64,000 nt of DNA from Methylomonas sp. ZR1 (lineage in GTDB: Bacteria; Pseudomonadota; Gammaproteobacteria; Methylococcales; Methylomonadaceae). The position numbers and the translations under genes were made by a program. Numbering within the stretch: the stretch's first letter is position 1; the number at the start of each line of letters is the position of its first letter. Location of the stretch: NCBI RefSeq assembly GCF_013141865.1, contig NZ_RCST01000001.1, forward strand, positions 248,001 to 312,000, read 5' to 3'. The notes under the pieces were generated by a model that was not told the DNA's origin, did no database searches, and worked only from the letters and a program-made list of their open reading frames with translations. Shown in pieces: positions 1 through 8,663 of this stretch.

Positions 1-18
1 CCCACGCGCTAGCGTGGG
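1..18. repeat. Truncated palindromic (REP-like) hairpin
   Basis: CCCACGC, loop GCTA, then GCGTGGG forms a perfect 7-bp stem, followed by AACGAGC. Palindromes built on GTTCCCACGC/GCGTGGGAAC are frequent intergenic repeats in gammaproteobacterial genomes (general knowledge, not checked here). The left part is cut by the window edge. It lies 3' of the minus-strand PEP-CTERM gene and could also serve as a transcript-end hairpin, but no T-run follows it in that direction. Confidence 0.45.
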
Positions 19-35
19 AACGAGCGAAAAATCTG

Positions 36-869
36 CTAGTGCGAATGGGGGGCGGCGCGCCGCAGACGTACTGCCGCAGATGCCAGTGCAATGCCGAACA
101 GCGAAAAAGCTCCCGGTAACGGCACAGGCTTAACCCAGGTCAAAGTACCACCAGCATTGTCGACCAAACTGACGCCAGCCGGTAAATTGAAAAACAACTT
201 TGCGCTGTTCGACGCATCGGCTAGTGATTTGACGCCGGCACCATTGGCCCCTTGTATCGTTTGCAGCAAAAACGTGATTTCCAGGGTTTCGCCAGGGTCT
301 ATTGTCATGGCTGGCATTAATAATGTCATGTCAAGGTTGGTCAAGGTTGCCGTATTAAACAAGACGGTCCCCCCGTTTTGCGTAATTGGGGTTGTTGTAT
401 TGGTGGGAGGGTAGGAGAAACCATTACTAGCCTGACCAATATTGACGAAATGATCGCCTCTGGCTACTCTTGCCAAGCTGCCGTCATTGATGCTAAGGAC
501 ACCGGTTATGCCCGCGCTGGCGCCAGAGTTTGGTACCAGCGGGCCAAGTGTATACTGGCCGGTAATGTTGACACCAAGCGCTCCGGCCGGCAGCAGTATT
601 GGCGCGTTGCCCAGCGGATTGGTAAAGGTCAAACCTTGTAGTCCAGCATAAGCAAAGGAAGCGTCCGGGGATTCCGATCTTGCCTTGAATACGGCACTCA
701 GCAGATCCGCCTCTGCAAAGAAGCCGGCGCCGGTCTGCGTGGCAAATGCAGGATCAGACGTGATCCCAGAACCGCTGGGGTCAGGGTATTGAACGAACAC
801 TGTCGCCGCTGTTGCAAGTTGGCTGGTCGCAAGCGCGCATATGCCAATATATCGTACTAATTTCAACAT
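36..869 (-). CDS. PEP-CTERM sorting domain protein (VPLP type)
   Basis: Secreted protein of 277 residues. It starts with a Sec signal peptide (MLKLVRYIGICALATSQLA) and ends in an exosortase sorting signal: VPLPGA, then a hydrophobic helix, then a basic RLRR tail. PEP-CTERM proteins are normally cut and anchored or released by an exosortase (XrtA class). The start at 869 is chosen because GGAGG sits 7 bases upstream; a longer frame to 962 would need a TTG and would hide the signal peptide. The body is rich in Gly, Ala, Ser and Thr and has no recognised enzymatic domain. It resembles the protein at 1210-2142 (shared VQY near the mature N-terminus, VFKA, and a YAG/YTG-x-FxN stretch), so the two are probably tandem paralogues. 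The specific function is unknown; an extracellular matrix or surface role is inferred. Confidence 0.85.
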   Translation of the reverse strand: MLKLVRYIGICALATSQLATAATVFVQYPDPSGSGITSDPAFATQTGAGFFAEADLLSAVFKARSESPDASFAYAGLQGLTFTNPLGNAPILLPAGALGVNITGQYTLGPLVPNSGASAGITGVLSINDGSLARVARGDHFVNIGQASNGFSYPPTNTTTPITQNGGTVLFNTATLTNLDMTLLMPAMTIDPGETLEITFLLQTIQGANGAGVKSLADASNSAKLFFNLPAGVSLVDNAGGTLTWVKPVPLPGAFSLFGIALASAAVRLRRAAPHSH

Positions 870-1051
870 AATAATCCTCCAAATGTTATGACGTGCTTTA
901 AAGTATCTCTGACTGGTGTTTAATCTGAATGGTCTTAAGTAACTTAGATAGTGATATTGCAAGGAGCCTTGGCTGAAACGGTTGTTCGAGTTGGTTACCG
1001 AATCGGAATAACCGGAAACCTTGAATTCCGCCGTGGCGACATGACGCCATC

Positions 1052-1213
1052 CTAAATGTTGGCGTCGTCGAAAGCAGCTGGATTGGGATCGAAAAGACGC
1101 TGATTGCCGTAATCGTTGCCGCCATATTGCAAAATGGCCTGGTCCGCGCGAACAGTGGCGGTAAGGCCGAATAACGCGATGCCGAATAGCGCATAACCTT
1201 TGTTTAGATTCAT
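1052..1213 (-). CDS. Possible small secreted peptide (53 codons)
   Basis: A short frame begins with ATG at 1213 and overlaps the stop of the upstream PEP-CTERM gene as ATGA (1210-1213), an arrangement typical of translational coupling. A weak AGGA lies about 8 bases upstream. The product starts MNLNKGYALFGIALFGLTATVRA, a plausible signal peptide with likely cleavage after VRA or nearby, and leaves a mature peptide of about 30 residues (DQAILQYGGNDYGNQRLFDP and a short tail). No family is recognised. It may instead be the 5' fragment of a decayed gene, because the following 180 bases up to the next start contain further open stretches in other frames. Coding status is uncertain. Confidence 0.4.
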   Translation of the reverse strand: MNLNKGYALFGIALFGLTATVRADQAILQYGGNDYGNQRLFDPNPAAFDDANI

Positions 1214-2142
1214 GATTGGATTCCTGGGTTAGTGGATTCGACCAGCGGGAAAATCATGGTTTGGTGCGAACGCTGGCGGGTGAAGCCGAATATGCCCGCC
1301 AACCCGGTAAGCATCAAGCCTATGGCTGGCGGGAGCGGGACAGGCGCCGTTTTCACCCAATCGAGCGCAATCGGCGAGTTCAGTAAAGTTCCCGCCGGCA
1401 ATTGCAAGCTGATCGACGCGGTGTGCGTTGCATCGCTGGTCGCGCTCCAGCCACTGCCGGGAGTGCCCAAGCCGACGCCGGCCACGACCCAGGTATTCAG
1501 CGAATAATTCACGGTTAGAATGTCGTTCGGTTTCAGCGTGAAAGCCGGGAAGGCCAGATTGGCCGACAACTTGTCCGCATCTGCCGTACCGCTGCCGGTG
1601 AAACCGGCATTTGGGTTGAAATGAAAGTCGAAAAACGGCGATGAAGGGCTATTGGAAGCACCATATTGATACAGCACGCTAACGCCGGGAACATTATTGC
1701 CCGGGTAAGTGCCGGCCAACGCGGAACTCAGTACCGTGGCGGCTTGGCCGCTCGCTTCGCTGCCGATTGTGCGGCTGAACACCGCGTCGATGTCGGCATC
1801 AATCGCCCCGGCGGCAAAACTGATATTGACGGCGCCGGTATTTTTGAATGTTGCAGTCATGCCGGTGTAGGCATAAGTGGTTTGTGAGCCTGTATCCGCA
1901 GCTGCAGAACTGGCCTTAAAGACGCCGCTGCCGAAATCGGCGGAAGCCATAGAGCCCCCGACTGCAATCGACAATACGCTGGGATGATGCTGCAAGGTAT
2001 TCGCGACCCCGGGGCCGCTGTACTGGACATAAACGTCGGAAGCGATCAACGACAGCACAGGCGGTGGCGAAACTACCGCGGCAAACGTCGAAAACGGATT
2101 GACGCATAAAAACAAGGTGATCGGCTTAGCGGGAAAGTTCAT
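1210..2142 (-). CDS. PEP-CTERM sorting domain protein, paralogue of 36-869
   Basis: Secreted protein of 310 residues. The N-terminus MNFPAKPITLFLCVNPFSTFA is a signal peptide of ordinary length. The C-terminus carries PVPLPPA, a hydrophobic segment (GLMLTGLAGIFGF) and TRQR, the three-part PEP-CTERM signal recognised by exosortases. AGGAG lies 7 bases before the ATG at 2142. The frame continues 18 residues past the basic cluster, longer than the usual few residues, so the real end may be shifted or the tail is unusual. The mature part shares VQYSGPG, ADFGSGVFKAS and YAYTG with its downstream neighbour. No enzymatic motif was seen. It is probably a surface or matrix protein whose sorting depends on an exosortase not present in this window. 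Confidence 0.85.
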   Translation of the reverse strand: MNFPAKPITLFLCVNPFSTFAAVVSPPPVLSLIASDVYVQYSGPGVANTLQHHPSVLSIAVGGSMASADFGSGVFKASSAAADTGSQTTYAYTGMTATFKNTGAVNISFAAGAIDADIDAVFSRTIGSEASGQAATVLSSALAGTYPGNNVPGVSVLYQYGASNSPSSPFFDFHFNPNAGFTGSGTADADKLSANLAFPAFTLKPNDILTVNYSLNTWVVAGVGLGTPGSGWSATSDATHTASISLQLPAGTLLNSPIALDWVKTAPVPLPPAIGLMLTGLAGIFGFTRQRSHQTMIFPLVESTNPGIQS

Positions 2143-2154
2143 GTTTAGGTCTCC

Positions 2155-2174
2155 TATCGACGGTCGTGTCGATA
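2155..2174. promoter_or_regulatory. Inverted repeat in 5' region of PEP-CTERM gene
   Basis: TATCGAC, 6-bp spacer GGTCGT, then GTCGATA is a perfect 7-bp inverted repeat 12 bases upstream of the ATG at 2142, on the 5' side of its Shine-Dalgarno. It may be an mRNA hairpin or a protein binding site; the sequence alone does not decide. Confidence 0.4.
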
Positions 2175-2303
2175 CCCTAAAGCAACAGGCCTCACAAAAA
2201 ACTCACAACATCGACCGAATTTGTTTGCGGATGATCGGCGAATGCGTGACCGGAAGTTATTTAGTATTAGCTCGATGCCGTCCATTAAGGCTATGAACAG
2301 TGT

Positions 2304-5300
2304 TTAGTCTTTACCGACGTTTGGCGCCGTGATCAGTGCGGCCAGGGACTTTAAGCGGGGAGAGGGTTCGATGCCATAGTGGCCGGCATAGTGGCGCCGA
2401 CAGCGGCGGTAAGCTAGCAAGGCCTCGGCGCGCCTATCTTCGGCGAGCAGGCAATCGATCAGCCGGTATTGCAGATTTTCCGCCAACGGTTCAATTGAGA
2501 CGGCTTGCGTATAGCAGGCGATGGCCACGGCTCTCCGGCCTGCGGCTTCCAGCTCGGAACCAAGCTTTTCCAAAGTTTGGATGAATTTGGCAGCGAGATT
2601 TTCCCGTTTCGATGCCGCTAATGGCGCTTCCAGGCCGGGCAAAAACGGGCCGCGCCAGACTTTTAACAGGCGATCCGCCAAGGTTGCGGCCTGATTCGGG
2701 TCGGCGGCAAATCGTCTGGCGACTTCGTCGACGACCCAAATGTCCAGCCAGCACAATTCCCGATTCAAAGACAGGGTGCCGCCCTGCAACAACACCGCCT
2801 CATTCCGTCCCAGCAGTTTGCGCATGCGCTGCAAGGCTACTTCCAGCGCATGCTGGGCGGCATCGGCGTCCGAGTCCGGCCACAGCGCATCGGCCAGGGT
2901 TTGTTGAGGCACGCCGTCCGGATTCGTCGCCAGTAACCACTGCAGCAACTGCAATGGCTTGTTGTCTTTTTGCCTGCGACGCGCCTCCGGTTCGAGGCCG
3001 TCGATCCTGAACTGGCCCAGCGTCCGGATTTTCACCGGCCACGGCCATTCTTCGCAGGCGTTACCGTCCGGTTGCAGTTGGCGTTGCACTATCCACCAGC
3101 GCACATAGTCGGCTTCGATGCCGTGCTCCAGCGCAACGGTACATAATTTGCCGATCACTGCCGGCTGCCAGAACGGGTGCACGTTCAGATAACGCTGGCG
3201 CTTGCCCAATGCCAACGCCCGGGCCAGCGAGGCCAGGCCGCCGGCTTCGTCGCCGCCGGCCAATAGGACTTGGGCTTCGGTCAGCAAGGCCATGAATAGA
3301 ATGAAGGGCTTGTCCGCGCGAACGGCATAGCTTTGCAATTGCAGTAAATGCCGGGCGGCTTCGGCCCGGTCACCGGACGCCGCTAACACTTGCGCCAGCC
3401 CATGCTGAACCAGGGCCGCCACCGACGGTAAGTTGATTTCGCGGCAAATCGACAACGCCAGTTCCGCTTCCTGGCGCGCTTGGCTAAAACGCTGTTCCGC
3501 CAGCGACAGGCCGGAGCGCAAATGCAAGATGAACGATTGGTCTACCCGTCGATTCGCCGGCAAACAGGCTTCCATGCGCGCCAACGCCGAGCGAAAGCGC
3601 TCCCAGTCCATGGCCGACAGCGCGGTATAGGCTTCTTGTCCGTAAATGTTCGGCAAATAAAAATCCAAGCCGTAAGCGGTAGCCAATTGCGCGGCCGCCT
3701 CGGTGGCTGCGTAAGCGGCGGCGTGCTCGGCGCATAGGTAAGCGTTTACTGCTTGCCAATTCAATAGATTGATCCGATACAGCGGTTCGTCGTTGGCTAT
3801 CTGTTGATCCAGTAGGGCGAAAAAGGCGCGCGAACCCTCCGTATCGCCGCGCCAGACATGGTATTGCAACAGGAAGGAAGTCAAAAATACCTGGCGCCCC
3901 GATGGACAGTGCGGCAGGCGCGCTAATGCTCGCTGCGCCCAACGTCGGGCCAATTCCAGGTAATCGGGGAAGTGGACCAGAATATTGCCGCAGCCCAGGA
4001 TCCAGGCGTCCAACTCCGGATCGTCGGCTGCTTCGATTACTGAATCCAGCACAGCCAGTTCGTTCAGCCAGCGTGCCGCGTCGCGAAAGTCGTCCATCAC
4101 GAAAAACATCGCGCTCAGTACCCCGGCGGCGCTCAGCGCTTTGCCCAAGGGGTCGTCGCCGAAACCGGCGTGAGCCCGTTCGAACAAGGTTTGGGCCAGC
4201 GGCGGATTTAACGCCAACTGGGCCGCGGCCCGCCAGAAATCCAGCCACGGGTTGGCCGGCAAGTCGTCCGGTAAACTCTGCAACCAAGACTGCAGTTGCA
4301 GGCTTCTGCCGGCGCCCAACTCGGTTTTGGCATGGACCAGAATCAGGCGTTGCAGGTCCAGCCCGGCGCTGGCTTGGCGGTACAGTTCGAAGGCCTGGCC
4401 AATCTCGCCGTGGCGTTCCAGCACTCCGGCACTGCGTTTTAAAAATGCCGCGTAACCGTCCTGTCCGAGGTTGGCCCGGTGGCGGGCCAGCAGAAATTCC
4501 CGCAGCAAAGGGTGAAGTTGGTAACTGGGGATGGCAGTGTCGATGCGGTTGACCAAATAATGGTTGGCCGCCAGTCGGGCCAACGTCGCCAACACGGCCG
4601 GGTCGTCTGCTAAATCGTGCGCCAGCGGCTCGGTTGCGGTTTCTGCGCAGGCAACGGCCAGCAACTGTTGCAAGACGGTGGCATCCAAACCGTCCTGCAC
4701 CCGTTGCGCTAAATCTGCTTGCTCGTTGGCCGGAGTCGGATGTTCGGGTGGCCGTTGCCGTAATTCCACGGCTAAAGCGGCTGGCCAGCCGCGGCTTTGG
4801 CCGAACAACTTGTCGAGCCTGTCGCTGCCGCCGTCGAATCCGGCCAGATCGGCCAGTCGGCCGGCTTCGTCGCGGTCAAACGCCAATTGCGCCGGCGTGA
4901 GCATGCCGAGCGGCTGCAATGCAATAGCCAGTCCGGGCGGTGGTTCGTGGCGGCTCAGACACAGTATTCGGTGCTGCACGCCGACGATGCGGCCCAATGC
5001 GGCCAATATCCGCACCAGTAACGGCGAAGCGACCACCTGGTGGCAATCGTCGAATACCAGCAGCATTGGCGCGGCTTCGGGCGGCAACAGCGTGCGCAAT
5101 AACTCGCCGACATAGGCTTCAAGGCCGGGCAAATATTCCGGGCCGAACGCCGGTGTCGCGGAGACCAGGCCCAAACGGGTTGCCGCAGTGCGGAAATGCC
5201 CCAAAAAAACGGCCGGGTCCAGGTCATCGCTGTCGAAACGGTACCAAAGTACGGGTTGAGTGTTTGCGGCGGCATAATCAGCCGCTAACGTGGTTTTACC

Positions 5301-5453
5301 GTAACCGGCCGGCCCGAACAGCCAGACTGCCGAACCGTAGTCGGAATAGCTGCGGTCTATTTGTTCGAACAGGCGTCGGCGGCAAACCACAGCGGGTAAG
5401 GTCGGCGCGACCAATTTAGCGGGAAGTTGCGCGCGCACCGGTTTGTCGATCAT
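2304..5453 (-). CDS. MalT-like ATPase transcriptional regulator with SARP/BTAD output
   Basis: Large regulator of about 1049 residues. A P-loop NTPase of the STAND/MalT type opens the protein (GPAGYGKTT around residue 48; LLVFDDCHQ as Walker B). A long helical, TPR-like middle rich in Ala and Leu follows. From about residue 780 there is an OmpR-like winged helix (TLGQFRIDG to LWPDSDADAAQHALEVALQR) and then a BTAD-type helical domain, as in SARP activators. There is no C-terminal LuxR helix-turn-helix, so the DNA-binding part is the SARP type. The ATG at 5453 is preceded by GGGGGGTGG and is preferred over a GTG at 5477, though spacing is tight. Such proteins normally activate transcription on sensing a small ligand in an ATP-dependent way. 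The two PEP-CTERM genes downstream on the same strand are candidate targets, by position only. Confidence 0.85.
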   Translation of the reverse strand: MIDKPVRAQLPAKLVAPTLPAVVCRRRLFEQIDRSYSDYGSAVWLFGPAGYGKTTLAADYAAANTQPVLWYRFDSDDLDPAVFLGHFRTAATRLGLVSATPAFGPEYLPGLEAYVGELLRTLLPPEAAPMLLVFDDCHQVVASPLLVRILAALGRIVGVQHRILCLSRHEPPPGLAIALQPLGMLTPAQLAFDRDEAGRLADLAGFDGGSDRLDKLFGQSRGWPAALAVELRQRPPEHPTPANEQADLAQRVQDGLDATVLQQLLAVACAETATEPLAHDLADDPAVLATLARLAANHYLVNRIDTAIPSYQLHPLLREFLLARHRANLGQDGYAAFLKRSAGVLERHGEIGQAFELYRQASAGLDLQRLILVHAKTELGAGRSLQLQSWLQSLPDDLPANPWLDFWRAAAQLALNPPLAQTLFERAHAGFGDDPLGKALSAAGVLSAMFFVMDDFRDAARWLNELAVLDSVIEAADDPELDAWILGCGNILVHFPDYLELARRWAQRALARLPHCPSGRQVFLTSFLLQYHVWRGDTEGSRAFFALLDQQIANDEPLYRINLLNWQAVNAYLCAEHAAAYAATEAAAQLATAYGLDFYLPNIYGQEAYTALSAMDWERFRSALARMEACLPANRRVDQSFILHLRSGLSLAEQRFSQARQEAELALSICREINLPSVAALVQHGLAQVLAASGDRAEAARHLLQLQSYAVRADKPFILFMALLTEAQVLLAGGDEAGGLASLARALALGKRQRYLNVHPFWQPAVIGKLCTVALEHGIEADYVRWWIVQRQLQPDGNACEEWPWPVKIRTLGQFRIDGLEPEARRRQKDNKPLQLLQWLLATNPDGVPQQTLADALWPDSDADAAQHALEVALQRMRKLLGRNEAVLLQGGTLSLNRELCWLDIWVVDEVARRFAADPNQAATLADRLLKVWRGPFLPGLEAPLAASKRENLAAKFIQTLEKLGSELEAAGRRAVAIACYTQAVSIEPLAENLQYRLIDCLLAEDRRAEALLAYRRCRRHYAGHYGIEPSPRLKSLAALITAPNVGKD

Positions 5454-5893
5454 CCACCCCCCAAGCAATTTATCCACACGAATCGCGTCGGTAGTTCAGC
5501 ACAAACCAGCGTCCGGCAGCAACTGTTATTAATCCGGTCTTTAATAATCGGCTGGGAAGAGTCCTATAAATAGTATTCTATTCACGCAAAAGCAGTTAGG
5601 CTCTTAATATCCATGTGCCCGATGCCGGCTATTCAGCCACAATCCGATGACCTTAAATCAGCCGGCTTACGCGCTAGAGGAAATCAAGAACCGGCTCAGC
5701 CGATTTCACTGAGTACCGAAGTAAATATAATGTTCGACGTCGCCCCTTGCGGGTTGGCAATTGATACCACTCCGCGAATCAGTTACGGGCCGGATTTGCT
5801 TGCTTGCGTATTCTTTATCCATGCGCGATTGACGGCTATGATGCGACAAAGCTCAAACGCTATCGGGATGTTTGTATAGCTTGGGATGTGTTG
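5454..5893. other. Intergenic region (440 bp) without a convincing gene
   Basis: This region separates the MalT-like regulator from lipA. It holds TTATTAA-N8-TTAATAA (5526-5547), a perfect 7-bp inverted repeat about 75 bp upstream of the regulator start and a candidate operator. A short plus-strand open frame (5613-5879) has no ribosome binding site, no recognisable domain and no coding-like composition, and is not called. No terminator hairpin was seen after lipA. Confidence 0.5.
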
Positions 5894-6853
5894 CTATTTG
5901 CCAACACCCGCTGCCTGCAAATCGGCGTGATAGGAAGACCGTACCAAGGGTGCGCTGGCAACCTGTTGAAAGCCCAGTTCGCGGGCAATCTCGGCATAGC
6001 GCTGGAATTGGTCGGGGTGAATATATTCTTGTACCGCCAAATGGTCCTTGCTGGGTTGCAAATATTGCCCCAGAGTCAGCATGCTGACACCGTGAGCCAG
6101 CAAATCTTTCATCACTTCCACGACTTCTGCTTCGGTTTCGCCTATGCCCAGCATCAAGCCGGATTTGGTTGGCACGTTTGGCAGGCGTTGGCCGTGTTGT
6201 TGCAGCAGTTTTAGCGAGATGTGGTAATCGGCGCCGGGGCGGGCTTGCAGATATAGGCGCGGCACCGTTTCCAGATTGTGGTTGAACACATCGCACGGCT
6301 GTTGTTGCAGAACGTCCAGCGCCGTGTCCATCCGGCCGCGAAAATCCGGCACCAATACTTCGATGGTGGTATTAGGCGCCTGGCTGCGCACTGCTGCGAT
6401 GCAGGCCGCGAAATGACCAGCGCCGCCGTCGCGCAAATCGTCGCGGTTTACCGAGGTGATGACCACGTATTTCAGGGCCATCACGGCGATGGTCGCGGCC
6501 AAGTTGGCGGGTTCTTCCGCATCCAAAGGTTGCGGTTTGCCGTGGGCGACGTCGCAGAACGGGCAGCGGCGGGTGCATAAATCCCCCATAATCATAAACG
6601 TGGCGGTACCGTGGCTGAAACATTCGCTCAAGTTGGGGCAGGCGGCTTCTTCGCAAACCGTGTGCAGCCGGTTCTCGCGCAGCGATTGCTTGATGCGGTT
6701 GACTTGGTCGCCGCTGGGCAATTTGATGCGGATCCAGTCCGGCTTGCGCAAGATTTGTTCGGGCTTTTCCACCTTCACCGGAATCCGCGACAGCTTGTCG
6801 GCGTTGCGTTGATGGGTTTCCGGGGTGGAGCGGGAAGGGGCGTTGAGTGTCAT
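5894..6853 (-). CDS. lipA: Lipoyl synthase
   Basis: Radical SAM enzyme that inserts two sulfurs into octanoyl groups bound to lipoyl domains of 2-oxoacid dehydrogenases and the glycine cleavage H protein. With the start at 6853 it has 319 residues, the usual length. The auxiliary cluster cysteines are in [12 protein letters not shown] (C67, C72, C78), the radical SAM cluster is CTRRCPFC (C93, C97, C100), and the conserved C-terminal RSSY is at about 305-308. The ATG at 6853 follows GGTGG; an upstream extension to 6913 would add 20 poorly conserved residues and is not preferred. It is the last gene of the dacA-dat-ybeD-lipB-lipA group and lies 77 bp after lipB, which makes its substrate. Confidence 0.97.
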   Translation of the reverse strand: MTLNAPSRSTPETHQRNADKLSRIPVKVEKPEQILRKPDWIRIKLPSGDQVNRIKQSLRENRLHTVCEEAACPNLSECFSHGTATFMIMGDLCTRRCPFCDVAHGKPQPLDAEEPANLAATIAVMALKYVVITSVNRDDLRDGGAGHFAACIAAVRSQAPNTTIEVLVPDFRGRMDTALDVLQQQPCDVFNHNLETVPRLYLQARPGADYHISLKLLQQHGQRLPNVPTKSGLMLGIGETEAEVVEVMKDLLAHGVSMLTLGQYLQPSKDHLAVQEYIHPDQFQRYAEIARELGFQQVASAPLVRSSYHADLQAAGVGK

Positions 6854-6930
6854 ATTGCCACCGGGCACTAATGTTTGTTTTTGAATCTCCGCAAGCCCGG
6901 CTTTTTCCAGCAATGCTTGTCGAGTTTGTT

Positions 6931-7551
6931 TTAGATTTCTATTGCTTGCAGTAACTGATGCACAACCGGCACCGCGAGTTCCTGATTAGTTATCTTAACG
7001 CCTAAATCGGCCAGTTGGGTTACTTGTAAACCGGCATAGCCGCAGGGATTGATGTCTGCAAACGGCGCTAAATCCATATGGTTATTGATGCTCAGACCAT
7101 GGTAGCAGCAACCGCGCTTGATACGCAGGCCCAGCGAAGCAATTTTTTGCTGATTGACGTAGACGCCCGGTGCCTTGGGCTCGGCCTGGGCGGCGATGCC
7201 GTATTGCCGCAAGGTGTTTATCACTGCGTTTTCCAGGATAGTCACCATTTGTCTGGGGCCTTTGTTTAAACGGCGCAAATCGGCCAACAGATAAATCACC
7301 AACTGGCCGGGACCGTGATAGGTCACTTGGCCGCCGCGGTCGCTTTCAACGATTGCGATGTTATTGGCTTTAAGAAAATGTTCGCGCTTGCCATTTAAAC
7401 CCAGCGTGTAAACCGGCGGATGCTCGACGATCCAGATTTGATCGGCAGTGTTGTCATCGCGTTCGGTAGTGAATTGCTGCATGGCTTGCCAGACGCCGAG
7501 ATAGTCTTGCGTCCCCAGATCGCGCAGGACGGTGGTCACCTTACTGGGCAT
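6931..7551 (-). CDS. lipB: Lipoyl(octanoyl) transferase
   Basis: Transfers octanoate from octanoyl-ACP to the lipoyl domain lysine of target proteins, the step before LipA. It has 206 residues with the family motif [17 protein letters not shown] (about 73-89), the catalytic lysine in QKIASLGLR (K136) and the catalytic cysteine in INPCGY (C170), close to the K135/C169 pair of the E. coli enzyme. The ATG at 7551 sits just after the ybeD stop (9 bp gap), within one operon. The cytoplasmic location and function are well supported by the motifs and by the adjacent lipA. Confidence 0.96.
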   Translation of the reverse strand: MPSKVTTVLRDLGTQDYLGVWQAMQQFTTERDDNTADQIWIVEHPPVYTLGLNGKREHFLKANNIAIVESDRGGQVTYHGPGQLVIYLLADLRRLNKGPRQMVTILENAVINTLRQYGIAAQAEPKAPGVYVNQQKIASLGLRIKRGCCYHGLSINNHMDLAPFADINPCGYAGLQVTQLADLGVKITNQELAVPVVHQLLQAIEI

Positions 7552-7560
7552 CAGTCCGGC

Positions 7561-7827
7561 TTACAACGCCATCAATACATCAGGGCAGGCCGTCAAGCCC
7601 AGGTAGATGGCGTCCAGCTGTTCGCGGCTATGCGCTTCGATCATGACCGTCACCGCCAGATAATTGCCGCCTTTGCTCGGACGGGTGGTGACCGCGCCTT
7701 CCAGGATGTCCGGGACATGGCGGCGGACGATTTCCACGACGATGGCGTCAAAATCGTCGCGATGCTTGCCCATCACCTTGATAGGGAATTGGCAGGGAAA
7801 TTCCAGTAAGCTTTCGGTTTCGCTCAT
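7561..7827 (-). CDS. ybeD: UPF0250/DUF493 family protein YbeD
   Basis: Small 88-residue protein of the YbeD family, which has an ACT-like alpha-beta fold and a proposed but unproven regulatory role. FPCQFPIKVMG near the N-terminus, VTTRPSKGGNYLAVTV in the middle and LTACPDVLMAL at the C-terminus match the family pattern. Its ATG at 7827 overlaps the dat stop codon (ATGA-type overlap at 7824-7827), so it is probably translationally coupled. Position between dacA and lipB is the order conserved in many gammaproteobacteria, here with dat inserted. No catalytic residues are known. Confidence 0.92.
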   Translation of the reverse strand: MSETESLLEFPCQFPIKVMGKHRDDFDAIVVEIVRRHVPDILEGAVTTRPSKGGNYLAVTVMIEAHSREQLDAIYLGLTACPDVLMAL

Positions 7828-8663
7828 GACAGTGATTTTTTGTAGGCTTGCAATAAGTCGTCCATGTGTTTCCAGACGGGGCCGGGCTTGCCGTCACCGA
7901 CTTGCCGGCCGTCCAGTTCGATCACCGGCACGATCTCGCGGGTGGAACTGGCGACCCAGATTTCGCTGGCGTTGTGCAGCGCTTCCAGCGCGATGATGTC
8001 TTCCTGGTAGGGGATGTTATGCGCGGCCGCCAGTTCCAGAATCAAGTCGCGGGTAATGCCGGGCAGGATTTCATGGCTTTTCGGCGGCGTGATCAATTCG
8101 CCGTCCAGCACCGCAAACAGATTGCTGGCCGCGCCTTCCACAACGTAACCGTTGCGCACCAGTATCGCTTCCGCGCAGCCTTGATCCAGCGCTTCCTGCC
8201 TAAGCAGAATATTGCTCAGCAATGTAATGGCTTTGATGTTGCAGAGTTGCCAGCGGGTGTCGTCCAGCGTAATCGCCTTGATGCCGTCGATCCGGCCGGC
8301 GAACGGCTTGATGTCCGCAGACATTGCAAATATCGTCGGTACGATTTGTTCGGGGAAACCGTGATCGCGTTTCGGCGCATAGCCGCGGGTGACTTGCAGG
8401 TAAATGTATTGATCGCGGTCATCTGCCAGCAACGGGCGGAAAATCGCTTCCCAGTCCGCGACGCTGTGCGGCAACGGTAAACGGATGCCGTCCAGGCTGT
8501 TGTTGAGCCGGGCAATATGGTCTTCCAGTCTGAACAGCCGGCCGTTATAAGCCGGAATCACCTCGTAGACGCCATCGCCGAATAAAAAGCCGCGATCCAG
8601 CACCGACACCTTGGCGTCGGCTAATGGCAGATAAGCGCCGTTCAGATAGACTTGCTCGGTCAT
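7824..8663 (-). CDS. dat: D-amino acid aminotransferase (class IV)
   Basis: PLP enzyme of fold type IV with 279 residues. It interconverts D-alanine and 2-oxoglutarate with pyruvate and D-glutamate, and so can supply D-amino acids to peptidoglycan. The N-terminal VSVLDRGFLFGDGVYEV, the candidate PLP lysine in CNIKAITLLSN (K144) and the VVEGAASNLFAV glutamate region (E176) are typical. It is closest to the D-AAT branch rather than branched-chain IlvE, judged by the short LDRGF and RGYAP context; this is a family inference. The ATG at 8663 has GGAAAAAG upstream and overlaps the dacA stop. Lying next to a D-Ala-D-Ala carboxypeptidase it suggests a shared role in D-alanine recycling. Confidence 0.88.
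   Translation of the reverse strand: MTEQVYLNGAYLPLADAKVSVLDRGFLFGDGVYEVIPAYNGRLFRLEDHIARLNNSLDGIRLPLPHSVADWEAIFRPLLADDRDQYIYLQVTRGYAPKRDHGFPEQIVPTIFAMSADIKPFAGRIDGIKAITLDDTRWQLCNIKAITLLSNILLRQEALDQGCAEAILVRNGYVVEGAASNLFAVLDGELITPPKSHEILPGITRDLILELAAAHNIPYQEDIIALEALHNASEIWVASSTREIVPVIELDGRQVGDGKPGPVWKHMDDLLQAYKKSLS

Noticed and set aside
898..1194. Minus-strand frame of 98 codons upstream of the first PEP-CTERM gene
   Set aside because: It overlaps the better supported 53-codon frame and shows no signal peptide or family motif; its start lacks a Shine-Dalgarno.
3484..4287. Long minus-strand open frame of 267 codons
   Set aside because: It lies out of frame inside the MalT-like regulator gene, is very Arg/Gly rich and has no domain; it is a GC-driven shadow frame.
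5613..5879. Plus-strand frame of 88 codons between the regulator and lipA
   Set aside because: No ribosome-binding site, no signal or domain, and composition unlike neighbours; treated as non-coding.
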